Origin: Streptomyces sp. CG 926
GTDB taxonomy: Bacteria > Actinomycetota > Actinomycetes > Streptomycetales > Streptomycetaceae
DNA: 64,000 bases
NCBI RefSeq assembly: GCF_003148825.1
Contig: NZ_QGGZ01000011.1
Span: forward strand, 124,001 to 188,000
Reading direction: 5' to 3'
The notes under the pieces are model-generated. The model did no database searches and had not been told where the DNA came from. It worked only from the letters and a program-made list of their open reading frames with translations. How positions within the stretch are numbered: position 1 is the first letter of the stretch; every line of letters begins with the position of its first letter. Below, one piece after another: positions 54,609 to 62,567 of the stretch. Both the position numbers and the translations under genes were made by a program.

Positions 54609-55523
54609 ATGGCACCGGACATCCGCGCACTCGGCTACCTCCGCATCGAGACCGCCGACCTGCCCGCCTGGCGCACGTACGTCCTGGACATCCTCGGCAT
54701 GACCGTGGCCGAGGGCAGCACGGACACCTGCCTGAACGTGCGCATCGACGACCGCATGCACCGCTTCCAGTTCGTCTCCGGCAGCCAGGACCGGCTGCTC
54801 GCCGCCGGCTTCGAGGTCGCCGGCGCCAAGGCCCTGGCGGAGGTGGCCGCCGCACTGGAGGCCGCCGGACACCCCGCCGGGCCCGGCGACGCCGCCACCC
54901 TCGCCGACCGGCGCGTCCAGGGCCTGATCCACTGCGAGGACCCCAGCGGCAATCCGCTGGAGATCTACTGGGGCCAGGCCCAGGACCACAGCCCGCTCGC
55001 CGCCCCGTACGGGAACCGCTTCGTGACCGCCACCCCTGCCGGCGAGGGCCTCGGCCTCGGCCACGTCGTCCTGCCCGCCCCCGACACCGAGGCCACCCTC
55101 GACTTCTACGAGAACGTCCTCGGCTTCCAGCCGCGCGACTCGATGCGCCTGCCCCCGGTGGCCGTACCCACCGGCCGGCCCGGCCAGGACTCCTACCGGA
55201 TGCACTTCCTCAGCCCCAACCGCCGTCACCACAGCCTCGGCCTCTACCCGGGCGCGCTGCCACCCGGCATCGTCCACTTCATGGTCGAACTGGAGACCCT
55301 CGACGACGTCGGCCACTGCCTGGACCGGATGGACCGGGCGGGCATCCCCATCGCCTCCACCCTCGGCCGGCACTCCAACGACCGCATGGTCTCCTTCTAC
55401 GCGCAGGCCCCCGGCGGTTTCCAGGTCGAGTACGGCTGGGACGGGCTCGTCGTCGACCCCGCCACCTGGACCACGAAGGAGATCACCGCGGACAGCTTCT
55501 GGGGCCACCGGTGGAACGGCTGA
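54609..55523 (+). CDS. hsaC: 3,4-DHSA extradiol dioxygenase HsaC
   Basis: A 304-residue two-domain type I extradiol dioxygenase. The Fe(II) ligands are His152 (GLGHVVL), His223 (GIVHFMVE) and Glu274 (GGFQVEYG); second-sphere His and Tyr lie near residues 208 and 264. It cleaves the aromatised ring A of 3,4-DHSA. GAGGACA precedes the ATG. Overlaps hsaB by 13 bp. Confidence 0.93.
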   Translation: MAPDIRALGYLRIETADLPAWRTYVLDILGMTVAEGSTDTCLNVRIDDRMHRFQFVSGSQDRLLAAGFEVAGAKALAEVAAALEAAGHPAGPGDAATLADRRVQGLIHCEDPSGNPLEIYWGQAQDHSPLAAPYGNRFVTATPAGEGLGLGHVVLPAPDTEATLDFYENVLGFQPRDSMRLPPVAVPTGRPGQDSYRMHFLSPNRRHHSLGLYPGALPPGIVHFMVELETLDDVGHCLDRMDRAGIPIASTLGRHSNDRMVSFYAQAPGGFQVEYGWDGLVVDPATWTTKEITADSFWGHRWNG

Positions 55524-56071
55524 CCGCGACCGCCGGGACGACGGGGACCGCGGGGCCCACGGACACCGCGGGGACCTCCGTGGACCCGGCCGCTCTCCGG
55601 GAGGTCCTCGGCACCTTCGCCTCCGGCATCACCGTCGTCGCGGCCGCCGGCGCCGACGGCCGCCCGGCGGGCCTGGCCTGCCAGTCCTTCGCCTCCCTCT
55701 CCCTGGACCCGCCGCTGGTCATGCTCTGCGTCGGCCGGTCCTCCGCCAGCTGGCCCGCCGTACGCGAGGTGGGCGGCCGGTTCGGGGTCAGCATCCTCGC
55801 CGAGGAGCAACGCGCGGTGTGCGAGGCCCTCGGGCGGCCGGGCCCGCGGCAGGGCGCGGAGAAGTTCGACGGGGTGCCGTGGGAGCCGTCGCCGGGCGGC
55901 GCCGTCCACATCCGCGGAGCGCTCGCCACCCTCGACTGCGCCCTCGACACCGTCCACGAGGCCGGGGACCACTACCTGGTCACCGCCCGGGTCCTGGCCC
56001 TGGCCGCCCGCGACGAGGGATCGCCCCTGCTGTACTTCCGCAGCGCCTACGCCACCGGAGCCTTCGAGTGA
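55511..56071 (+). CDS. hsaB: Flavin reductase component HsaB
   Basis: A 186-residue FMN reductase: TFASGITVVAAAGADGRPAG, SFASLSLDPPLVMLCVGRSS, and the end LLYFRSAYATGAFE. It supplies FMNH2 to HsaA. The GTG at 55511 lies inside the end of hsaC. Thr/Gly/Ala-rich first 25 residues. A second, related reductase gene lies at 23013. Overlaps kstD by 4 bp. Confidence 0.92.
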   Translation: MERLTATAGTTGTAGPTDTAGTSVDPAALREVLGTFASGITVVAAAGADGRPAGLACQSFASLSLDPPLVMLCVGRSSASWPAVREVGGRFGVSILAEEQRAVCEALGRPGPRQGAEKFDGVPWEPSPGGAVHIRGALATLDCALDTVHEAGDHYLVTARVLALAARDEGSPLLYFRSAYATGAFE

Positions 56072-57765
56072 CCGTGCCCGTACCCGTGACCGTACCCGTA
56101 CCTGTGACCAGTGACCGTGACCTCACCTACGACGTGGTGGTCGTCGGCTCCGGCGCCGCCGGACTCGCCGCCGCCGTCACCGCCCGCCTGCGCGGCCTGA
56201 CCGTCCTGGTGGTCGAGAAGACCGACAAGTACGGCGGCTCCACCGCCCTGTCCGGCGGCGCGATATGGGTCCCCGGCAACCTCCACCTCGACCGCGCCGG
56301 CCTCGCCGACACCTACGACAAGGCCCGCGCCTACCTCGACGCCACCGTCGGCGACCGGGTCCCGGCCGCCCGCAAGGACGCGTACCTCGCCCACGGGCCG
56401 CGCATGGTCGAGGAGTTCCACGAACGCACCGAGATCCGCTTCATGTACACCCCCGGCTATCCGGACTACTTCCCCGAGGCCCAGGGCGGCATGGCGCAGG
56501 GCCGCTCGATCGAACCGTGCATCGTGGACCTGAAGCGGCTGGGGAAGGCGGGCCGCACCATGCGCCGGGCGGGCCTGCCCACGTACGGACTGACCATGAC
56601 CTCCTACGACTTCCGCTTCCTGAACATGGTCGGCCGGACCTGGGCGGGCCGCAGGACCTCGCTCAAGGTCGGGGCGCGGGCGGTCGGGGCACTGGTCACC
56701 GGTCGCACGCTGCTCTCCCTCGGCGAGGCGCTGATCGCCCGGATGCGGCTCTCGCTGGACCGGCTCGGCGGGGACCTGTGGCTGTCGGCCCCGCTGACCG
56801 GGCTGGTCACGGACGCGGCGGGCCGGGTCACGGGCGTACGGATCACCCGGGCCGGCCGAGAGGTGACCGTGGCCGCCCGGGGCGGGGTGGTGCTGGCCTC
56901 GGGCGGTTTCTCGCACGACCAGGCCCTGCGCGAGAAGCACCTGCCGCACCCCACGTCCACGGCCTGGACGCACGCCTCGGAAGGGCAGACCGGCGACGCC
57001 CTGCGGTGCGGCGAGGAACTGGGCGCCGCCACCGACCTGCTGGACCGGGTGTGGGGCGCGCCCTCGGTGTGCCCGCCGGGGGAGAGGCCGTTCTTCCTCG
57101 TCGCCGACCGGGGCATCCCGGGGATGGTCATCGTCGACGGGGCGGGCGAGCGGTACGCCGACGAGGCCCTGCCCTACCACGCGTTCGTGGACCGGATGTA
57201 CGCCGCCGACCGGCCCGAGGCGCGGACCGTACCGTCCTGGCTGATCCTCGACGCCCGCTCCAAGGCCCGGTACCTCTTCGCCGGGCTCTTCCCCGGACAG
57301 CCCTTCCCGAAGCGGTGGTCGGAGAGCGGCTTCCTGAAGAAGGCGGACACGGTGGAGGAGTTGGCCCGGTTGATCGGGGCGCCCGGCCTGCCCGCCGCGA
57401 TCGACCGGTTCAACGGGCACGCCGACCGGGGCGTGGACGAGGACTTCGGGCGCGGGAACAGCGTCTACGACCGCTACTACGGCGACCCGACCCTGGCGAA
57501 CCCGAACCTCGCGCCGATCGACAAGGGCCCCTTCTACGCGGTCCCCGTGCACCCGGGGGACATCGGCACCAAGGGCGGCCTGGTCACGGACGGGGACGGC
57601 CGGGTGCTCCGCGAGGACGGCGGGCCGATCCCCGGCCTCTACGCCTCCGGCAACTGCTCGGCGGCGGTGATGGGGGAGACCTACCCCGGCCCGGGCGCGA
57701 CCATCGGCCCGGCCATGGCCTTCAGCTGGGCGGCGGTCAACGCCATCGCCGCCGGGCTCGGCTGA
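56068..57765 (+). CDS. kstD: 3-ketosteroid delta-1-dehydrogenase KstD
   Basis: A 565-residue flavoprotein. FAD fold VVVVGSGAAGLAAAV, then KYGGSTALSGGAIWVP, GVVLASGGFSHD, and near the C-terminus GETYPGPGATIGP with the conserved Tyr and Gly of KstD active sites. It adds the C1-C2 double bond to 3-ketosteroids, which together with C9 hydroxylation triggers ring-B opening. GTG 56068 overlaps the hsaB stop. The N-terminus (VPVPVTVPVPVT) is coded by an 18-bp tandem repeat; GTG 56104 would remove it. Confidence 0.92.
   Translation: MTVPVPVTVPVPVTSDRDLTYDVVVVGSGAAGLAAAVTARLRGLTVLVVEKTDKYGGSTALSGGAIWVPGNLHLDRAGLADTYDKARAYLDATVGDRVPAARKDAYLAHGPRMVEEFHERTEIRFMYTPGYPDYFPEAQGGMAQGRSIEPCIVDLKRLGKAGRTMRRAGLPTYGLTMTSYDFRFLNMVGRTWAGRRTSLKVGARAVGALVTGRTLLSLGEALIARMRLSLDRLGGDLWLSAPLTGLVTDAAGRVTGVRITRAGREVTVAARGGVVLASGGFSHDQALREKHLPHPTSTAWTHASEGQTGDALRCGEELGAATDLLDRVWGAPSVCPPGERPFFLVADRGIPGMVIVDGAGERYADEALPYHAFVDRMYAADRPEARTVPSWLILDARSKARYLFAGLFPGQPFPKRWSESGFLKKADTVEELARLIGAPGLPAAIDRFNGHADRGVDEDFGRGNSVYDRYYGDPTLANPNLAPIDKGPFYAVPVHPGDIGTKGGLVTDGDGRVLREDGGPIPGLYASGNCSAAVMGETYPGPGATIGPAMAFSWAAVNAIAAGLG
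56074..56109 (+). repeat. Two 18-bp tandem repeats at 5' end of kstD
   Basis: GTGCCCGTACCCGTGACC followed at once by GTACCCGTACCTGTGACC (16 of 18 identical), coding VPVPVT twice. Both copies contain in-frame GTG codons that could act as starts. Confidence 0.8.
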
Positions 57766-57798
57766 GCGCTACGGGGGCGCCGGGGCGGCGCGGGCGTC

Positions 57799-57829
57799 GG
57801 GGCGGCGGGCTCGCACCGCCCGCCGCCCC
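57799..57829 (+). terminator. 12-bp hairpin after kstD
   Basis: GGGGCGGCGGGC (57799-57810) and GCCCGCCGCCCC (57818-57829), 7-base loop, between the convergent kstD and acid phosphatase genes. Confidence 0.75.
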
Positions 57830-57847
57830 CGCGTCACCGCTGCCGGG

Positions 57848-58534
57848 TCAGGAGAGCTTGCCGTTGTAGTCCGGCAGCTTGACGGTGCGCTCCGCGTGAC
57901 CGCCGACGAGGTCGGTCGGGCTGTTGCCGATGTTGGCGATGATCGTGTAGCCGCGCGCCTCGATCTCCGCCCGCTTGCCCGTCTTGTAGGCGCTGACCTC
58001 GTCGAACAGGTCGGGCAGGTCACGGACGTAGAGCCCCGAGACCGGGTAGCCCACGGCCTTGAGGTTGTGCTCGGTGAGCGAGTGGATGATCCCCGGGCGG
58101 GCGGTGACGAAGAAGATCGCGACACCCCGCGCGCTCGCGTACTGGGTCAGCGCGCGGACCTTGCTGATCGCGGGCGTCGGGAAGGTCCAGAACCAGTGGA
58201 AGTCCGTCTCCAGCGAGGTGTTGTCGATGTCCAGGACGAGGGCGGGCTTCTCCCCGGCGGGCGAGGCGGCGATGCGCGCCTCGATGGCGGGCCGGGCCGC
58301 GTCGATCACGGCGGCGACGTCCCGCTGCCAGGTGGCGTAGTCGATGCCGAGGATCGCGGCGTTGCCGCCGGGCGCGGAGGCGGCCGGGGCGGCCGACGGC
58401 GCGGACACGGGCGCCGGCGCCGGGACGGGCGCCGCCTGGGCGACGGCGGCCGGAACCAGCGTCAGGACGGCGGCCGCCGCGGCGACGCCGACGGCGGCGG
58501 TACGGGGCATACGGGTGCGGCGGGTGCTGCGCAT
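57848..58534 (-). CDS. Secreted HAD-family acid phosphatase (class B-like)
   Basis: A 228-residue exported HAD phosphatase. Signal peptide with cleavage near AQA-APV, an Ala/Pro-rich linker to about residue 55, then ALVLDIDNTSLETDFHW (DxDxT-like nucleophile motif), IFFVTARPG (motif II Thr) and IIANIGNSPTDL (motif IV Asp). Belongs to the acid phosphatase subfamily IIIB. Probably releases phosphate outside the cell. Confidence 0.9.
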   Translation of the reverse strand: MRSTRRTRMPRTAAVGVAAAAAVLTLVPAAVAQAAPVPAPAPVSAPSAAPAASAPGGNAAILGIDYATWQRDVAAVIDAARPAIEARIAASPAGEKPALVLDIDNTSLETDFHWFWTFPTPAISKVRALTQYASARGVAIFFVTARPGIIHSLTEHNLKAVGYPVSGLYVRDLPDLFDEVSAYKTGKRAEIEARGYTIIANIGNSPTDLVGGHAERTVKLPDYNGKLS

Positions 58535-58601
58535 GGGGGGCGCTCCTCGGTCACGGGATTGGCATGTACGTGACCAGAGTTGGCGAGAACCGACCCCCTG
58601 T

Positions 58602-58615
58602 CTACTGGCCGGTAG
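58602..58615. promoter_or_regulatory. Imperfect palindrome upstream of acid phosphatase
   Basis: CTACTGGCCGGTAG (12 of 14 symmetric) lies 68 bp upstream of the phosphatase start. It resembles TetR/MarR-type operators. No PHO-box-like direct repeats were recognised. Confidence 0.3.
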
Positions 58616-58646
58616 GAAACTTTTCGTGGCCGCGTGATGAATGGAT

Positions 58647-59582
58647 CTACGTCGTGCAGTCGAGGACGGTGCGACACAACCCGCACCGGGCCCGCAACCG
58701 CCCGCCCACCGGCACCCGCAACCGCTGCGCGCACACCGGACACGGGAAGCTCACCCGCAACCCGGCGCCACTCCCGTCCCGTTCGAAGCGGTAGGCGGAG
58801 CCGTCGGCACCCGCACCCGCCCCGACACCCACCTCCGCCCCGGCATCCGTACCCGCTCCGGCGCGCCGCGCCTTCGCGTACCGCCGCCGCGCCAGTGGCC
58901 CGGCGGCCGTCAGTGGGGCCCGGCGGTGGTCGCGCTCGGCCTGCGCGCGCCCGCGCACGTAGGCCTCGTACGCCTGGGGGCTGGTGAACCAGGTGGCCGG
59001 ATCCTCGCCGAACAGGGCGGCCCGCTTGGCCAGGACGTAGCCGAACTCCTCCGGCGTGAGGTAGCCGAACCGCTGGTGGGTCAGCGCGTCCTCGCGGTAG
59101 GCGTCCAGGAGCAGCCAGCCCGCCCCCAGGTACGTGGCGGCGGTGTCGGTGAGGATCTCGTTCTCGGTGGTCCCCGGGAAGCGCAGGTCCAGGCGGTGCA
59201 GCAGGACGTGGGTCACCTCGTGCGCGAGGGCGGCCGCCAGGTCCCGGCGGTGGGTGCGGAAGCGGTCGTTGACCTCGACGAAGTACTCCGGACCCGCGGC
59301 GAGCTCCACGGTGGCGGCCTGCTCCATCTCCCGGAAGGAGACCACCATGCGCGCGTCGGGCAGCCGTAGCGCCCGCACCGTCGCGGCGGCCACCCGCTGC
59401 GCGCCCAGGTGGAGGTCGTCGCCCGCGTCGAAGGCGGCGTCCGCGGGGGCGAAGCTCGTGTCGTAGGCGCGGATCCCGTCGGCCGACAGCCGACGGAAGA
59501 GCGCGGTGATCGAGGCGCGCACGATCGCCAGATGCGGAAATCCGTGCTCGACGGGTCCGTTCCGCCCCCGGTTCTGCGTCAT
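58647..59582 (-). CDS. Zinc-metalloprotease-like protein with C-terminal zinc ribbon
   Basis: A 311-residue protein with HEVTH (in AALAHEVTHVLLHRLDL) as the zinc-peptidase motif and a downstream Glu in TENEILTDTAATYLG, the usual third ligand region of gluzincins. After a Gly/Ala-rich linker the C-terminus has CPVC-x16-CGLC, a zinc ribbon. No signal peptide, so cytoplasmic. ATG 59582 has AAGGAGGG upstream. I do not recognise the exact family; a protease domain that targets nucleic acid or a protein complex is plausible. Confidence 0.75.
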   Translation of the reverse strand: MTQNRGRNGPVEHGFPHLAIVRASITALFRRLSADGIRAYDTSFAPADAAFDAGDDLHLGAQRVAAATVRALRLPDARMVVSFREMEQAATVELAAGPEYFVEVNDRFRTHRRDLAAALAHEVTHVLLHRLDLRFPGTTENEILTDTAATYLGAGWLLLDAYREDALTHQRFGYLTPEEFGYVLAKRAALFGEDPATWFTSPQAYEAYVRGRAQAERDHRRAPLTAAGPLARRRYAKARRAGAGTDAGAEVGVGAGAGADGSAYRFERDGSGAGLRVSFPCPVCAQRLRVPVGGRLRARCGLCRTVLDCTT

Positions 59583-59728
59583 CGAGCCCTCCTTACCGCA
59601 ATCCCTGTCGCTGGGGCGGGAGTTGGCCGAAATTGCCTTCTTGATGTCTGCCACACGCCTGTTGTGTCATGGACCCGTCATTCACCCGATGACGCGCACG
59701 CACAGCCCAACCCCCCACGAAAGGCAGT

Positions 59729-60511
59729 GTGTTGACTGTGACCACCCTTGTGCAGTTGATGAAGCGCACCCTCGCCGTCGGCGCCGTCGCCCTCGCCGCC
59801 GTCAGCCTCCAGCCCGGCACCGCCACCGCCGGCCCGGCACCCGTCGTCGGCGGCACCCGCGCCGCCCAGGGCGAGTTCCCCTTCATGGTGCGCCTCTCCA
59901 TGGGCTGCGGCGGCGCCCTCTACACCCAGCAGATCGTCCTCACCGCCGCCCACTGTGTGAGCGGCTCCGGCAACAACACCTCCATCACCGCCACCGCCGG
60001 AGTCGTCGACCTCAACAGCTCCAGCGCCATCAAGGTCAAGTCCACCAAGGTCCTCCAGGCCCCCGGCTACAACGGCAAGGGCAAGGACTGGGCCCTCATC
60101 AAGCTCGCCAAGCCCATCAACCTGCCCACCCTCAAGATCGCCGACACCAAGGCCTTCGACAGCGGCACCTTCACCGTCGCCGGCTGGGGCGCCACCCGTG
60201 AAGGCGGCGGCCAGCAGCGCTACCTGATGAAGGCCACCGTCCCGTTCGTCTCCGACGCCAGTTGCAAGGCCGCGTACGGCAACGACCTCGTCCCGAGCGA
60301 CGAGATCTGCGCCGGCCTGCCCCAGGGCGGCGTCGACACCTGCCAGGGCGACTCCGGCGGCCCCATGTTCCGCCGCGACAACAACAACGCCTGGATCCAG
60401 GTCGGCATAGTCAGCTGGGGCGAAGGCTGCGCCCGGCCGAACTACCCCGGCGTCTACACCGAGGTCTCCACCTTCGCCGCCGCGATCAAGAGCGCCGCGG
60501 CCGGCATGTAG
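59729..60511 (+). CDS. Secreted trypsin-like serine protease (S1)
   Basis: A 260-residue preproenzyme close to the Streptomyces trypsins. Signal peptide, short propeptide ending GPAP, mature start VVGGTRAAQGEFPF. The triad is His in TAAHCV, Asp in KDWALIKL and Ser in CQGDSGGPM; the S1-pocket Asp (VDTCQGDSGG) gives Arg/Lys specificity. GTG 59729 is favoured by AAGG 4 bases upstream; GTG 59738 and ATG 59759 are alternatives. A terminator follows. Confidence 0.95.
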   Translation: MLTVTTLVQLMKRTLAVGAVALAAVSLQPGTATAGPAPVVGGTRAAQGEFPFMVRLSMGCGGALYTQQIVLTAAHCVSGSGNNTSITATAGVVDLNSSSAIKVKSTKVLQAPGYNGKGKDWALIKLAKPINLPTLKIADTKAFDSGTFTVAGWGATREGGGQQRYLMKATVPFVSDASCKAAYGNDLVPSDEICAGLPQGGVDTCQGDSGGPMFRRDNNNAWIQVGIVSWGEGCARPNYPGVYTEVSTFAAAIKSAAAGM

Positions 60512-60529
60512 CCCCCACCGCCCGGCCCC

Positions 60530-60570
60530 CTCGCCCTTCCGGCCCCCCACGCAGCGGCCGGAAGGGCGAG
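60530..60570 (+). terminator. 15-bp hairpin after trypsin gene
   Basis: CTCGCCCTTCCGGCC (60530-60544) and GGCCGGAAGGGCGAG (60556-60570), perfect. Confidence 0.85.
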
Positions 60571-60662
60571 GCCGCGTGTGGTGCGGTTGCGGGCCGACCC
60601 GCGCCCCGGTCCCCTGGGGAACGACCGGTGGCGGCAGCGGGCGTGCGTGGGCCAGGTGGCGC

Positions 60663-61292
60663 ATGACGACCGGAGTGGTCATCGCGGACGACCAGGAGAT
60701 GGTCAGGATCCTCGACAACGTGCCGGACACCGAGGTCGTCGCCGTCGCCGAGCACCGGCCGGACGTCCTGCTCCTCGACGGCCTCGAAGTCACCCGGCAC
60801 CTGTCCGGCACGCCCGACCCGCCGCGCATCGTCATCGTCACCACCTTCGACCTCGACGAGTACGTCCACACGGCGCTCCACGGCGGAGCGTGCGCCTTCC
60901 CCCTGAAGGACGCCGGCCCGGCCCTGCTGGTTGAAGCGGTCCGCGCGGCAACCGTCGGCGACTCCCTCGTCCCACCCGCCATCACGGTCCACCTGCTCCG
61001 CGAACCGGCCCCGCATCCAGCCGCGCCGGTGTTCCCGCCGGGCTCCGGTCCGGCCCCGAATCCAGCCTCGCCGGCATTCACGGCGGGCTCCGGTCGTGCC
61101 CCGATCCCAGCCGCGCCGGTGTTCCCGCCGGGCTCCGGTCCGGCCCCTGATCCAGCCTCGCCGGCGTTTGAGGCGCGGGGTCCGGGGCGGAGCCCCGGGA
61201 AGCTTCGGCGCAGCCGGCCCACCCGAGGGCGGCCCGCTCGTCACGGCCACCCCGCCGCTCCGACCGGCCTAGCCCAGCGCGATGGCCCGTAG
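60663..61292 (+). pseudogene. Decayed NarL-type response regulator
   Basis: VVIADDQEMVR opens a receiver domain, and VLLLDGLEVTRHLSG, IVIVTTFDLDEYVHTALHGG and KDAGPALLVEAVRAA are receiver segments. The stretch around the phospho-acceptor Asp is shortened by roughly 20-25 residues on each side, and after about residue 110 the LuxR-type DNA-binding domain is missing. The frame instead runs through 45-bp repeats. It is therefore probably non-functional. Neither a partner histidine kinase nor a clear promoter is present. Confidence 0.7.
61015..61200 (+). repeat. Four 45-bp tandem repeats
   Basis: Units start near 61015, 61060, 61105 and 61150, each around ATCCAGCCkCGCCGGyrTT and a GCGGGCTCCGGTC segment; units 1 and 3 and units 2 and 4 are most alike. 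The last runs into GAGGCGCGGGGTCCGGGGCG, a sequence type that recurs between genes in Streptomyces genomes (general knowledge). They translate to PGSGPAP-like text but are not protein-coding in origin. Confidence 0.75.
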
Positions 61293-61607
61293 CGCCGCCA
61301 GATGCCGCTGGTAGACCGCCCGGCCTTCGGTGGTCAGCGAGAGCCAGGTGCGCGGACGCCGCCCGACCCGGCCCTTGCGGACCTCCACCCAGCCCGCCTC
61401 CTCCAGTGCCGCGACCTGCTTGGACAGCACCGAGTCCGACACCTCGACCAGGTCCCGTACGAAACCGAACTCGGCCTTGTCCAGCGGAGCCAACGCCGCC
61501 ACCACCGACAGCCGCACCGGCGCGTTGAGCAACGGCGCCAGATCGTGCCGCGGATGCCCGCCCCGCTTCGGCTCCGCCCCGCCGTCCACGGTCGGCTCGT
61601 CCGTCAT
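61269..61607 (-). CDS. Winged-helix transcriptional regulator
   Basis: A 112-residue winged helix protein (transcriptional regulator PF13601-like, ArsR/MarR relatives): LLNAPVRLSVVAALAPLDKA, then VSDSVLSKQVAALEEAGWVE and the wing RVGRRPRTWLSLTTEGRAV. Start ATG 61607 with GAGGTG upstream, in a 4-bp overlap with the upstream membrane-protein gene. It probably regulates this two-gene operon. Confidence 0.85.
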   Translation of the reverse strand: MTDEPTVDGGAEPKRGGHPRHDLAPLLNAPVRLSVVAALAPLDKAEFGFVRDLVEVSDSVLSKQVAALEEAGWVEVRKGRVGRRPRTWLSLTTEGRAVYQRHLAALRAIALG

Positions 61608-62023
61608 GCCGCACCTCGCGTCTCGGTCCACGCGCCGACGGCCGGCGCCGCCGCACACGCCACCGCGGCCACCGCCGCGAAGGCCACGCCGTGGCCGAAC
61701 ACCGAGGTGCCCAGCGTGATCGCCAGGGCGAACACCACCGCCCAGGACCCGATCGTCACCCCGTGCTTCACACCGAACCCCCGCCGTATCACGCGCTGCC
61801 GCGCCGCGTACACGCTCAGCCCGCTCACCAGCAGCGCGTTGGTCACCCCGAACACCACTCCCGAGACCGGACCCCGCCACAGCACGGCCATCGGTACGAG
61901 CACCAGCTGCCCGGCCGCGAACGCCCACAGGTAGCGCGCGTACCAGCCACTGCGCTGCCGCGCCACCCGCTCCAGAGCGACCGCCCGGCCCAACGCCCCG
62001 ACCGCCTTCGCCGTCTCCTCCAT
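61604..62023 (-). CDS. Small membrane protein, unknown
   Basis: A 139-residue protein with four predicted membrane segments at about residues 30-48, 51-70, 87-106 and 109-127. A basic first 25 residues suggests a cytoplasmic N-terminus. Co-transcribed with the winged-helix regulator, an arrangement common in Streptomyces. ATG 62023 is preceded by GAGGGGGAA. The function is unknown. Confidence 0.75.
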   Translation of the reverse strand: MEETAKAVGALGRAVALERVARQRSGWYARYLWAFAAGQLVLVPMAVLWRGPVSGVVFGVTNALLVSGLSVYAARQRVIRRGFGVKHGVTIGSWAVVFALAITLGTSVFGHGVAFAAVAAVACAAAPAVGAWTETRGAA

Positions 62024-62169
62024 GGTTCCCCCTCGCTCGCACACGGATGATCGTTCCCCGTCGATTTCCACTATGGCGAGTACTTTCCAATCCGGCAAGT
62101 AGATGGCGGGCGTCTCACAGGCCGACTGCCCGAGGAAGTGACGGCCGCCGCCACGTATTCTCGGGAACC

Positions 62170-62526
62170 ATGAACATCAGCGACCTCGACAACGGCACCG
62201 GCACGGGCGCGGGCGACGACGCCGCGGGCATCGACGAGAGCGTCACCGCCGAACTCGCCCGCCTGCGCGACAGCATCGACAACATCGACGCCGCCGTCGT
62301 CCACATGCTCGCCGAACGCTTCAAGTGCACCCAGCAGGTCGGCCACCTCAAGGCCAGGCACCAGCTGCCCCCCGCCGACCCGAGCCGCGAAGCCAGCCAG
62401 ATCGCCCGCCTGCGCCAGCTCGCCGAGAACGCCAAACTCGACCCCGCCTTCGCCGAGAAGCTCCTCAACTTCATCATCGCCGAGGTCATCCGCCACCACG
62501 AGACGATCGCCGCGGGCGAAGAGTAA
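62170..62526 (+). CDS. Chorismate mutase (AroQ class)
   Basis: A 118-residue all-helical chorismate mutase type II: LARLRDSIDNIDAAVVHMLA, ERFKCTQQVGHLKARHQLPP (Arg/Lys substrate contacts) and FIIAEVIRHHETIA. It converts chorismate to prephenate for Phe and Tyr synthesis. Gly/Asp-rich first 20 residues. No strong ribosome site before ATG 62170. Confidence 0.92.
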   Translation: MNISDLDNGTGTGAGDDAAGIDESVTAELARLRDSIDNIDAAVVHMLAERFKCTQQVGHLKARHQLPPADPSREASQIARLRQLAENAKLDPAFAEKLLNFIIAEVIRHHETIAAGEE

Positions 62527-62567
62527 AGGTCCGGGGTCCGGCCGCCCTCTGGGGCAGCATGGGCCCC

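Noticed and set aside
61015..61200. 45-bp repeats as a CRISPR array
   Set aside because: Units are contiguous with no unique spacers, and no cas genes are present.
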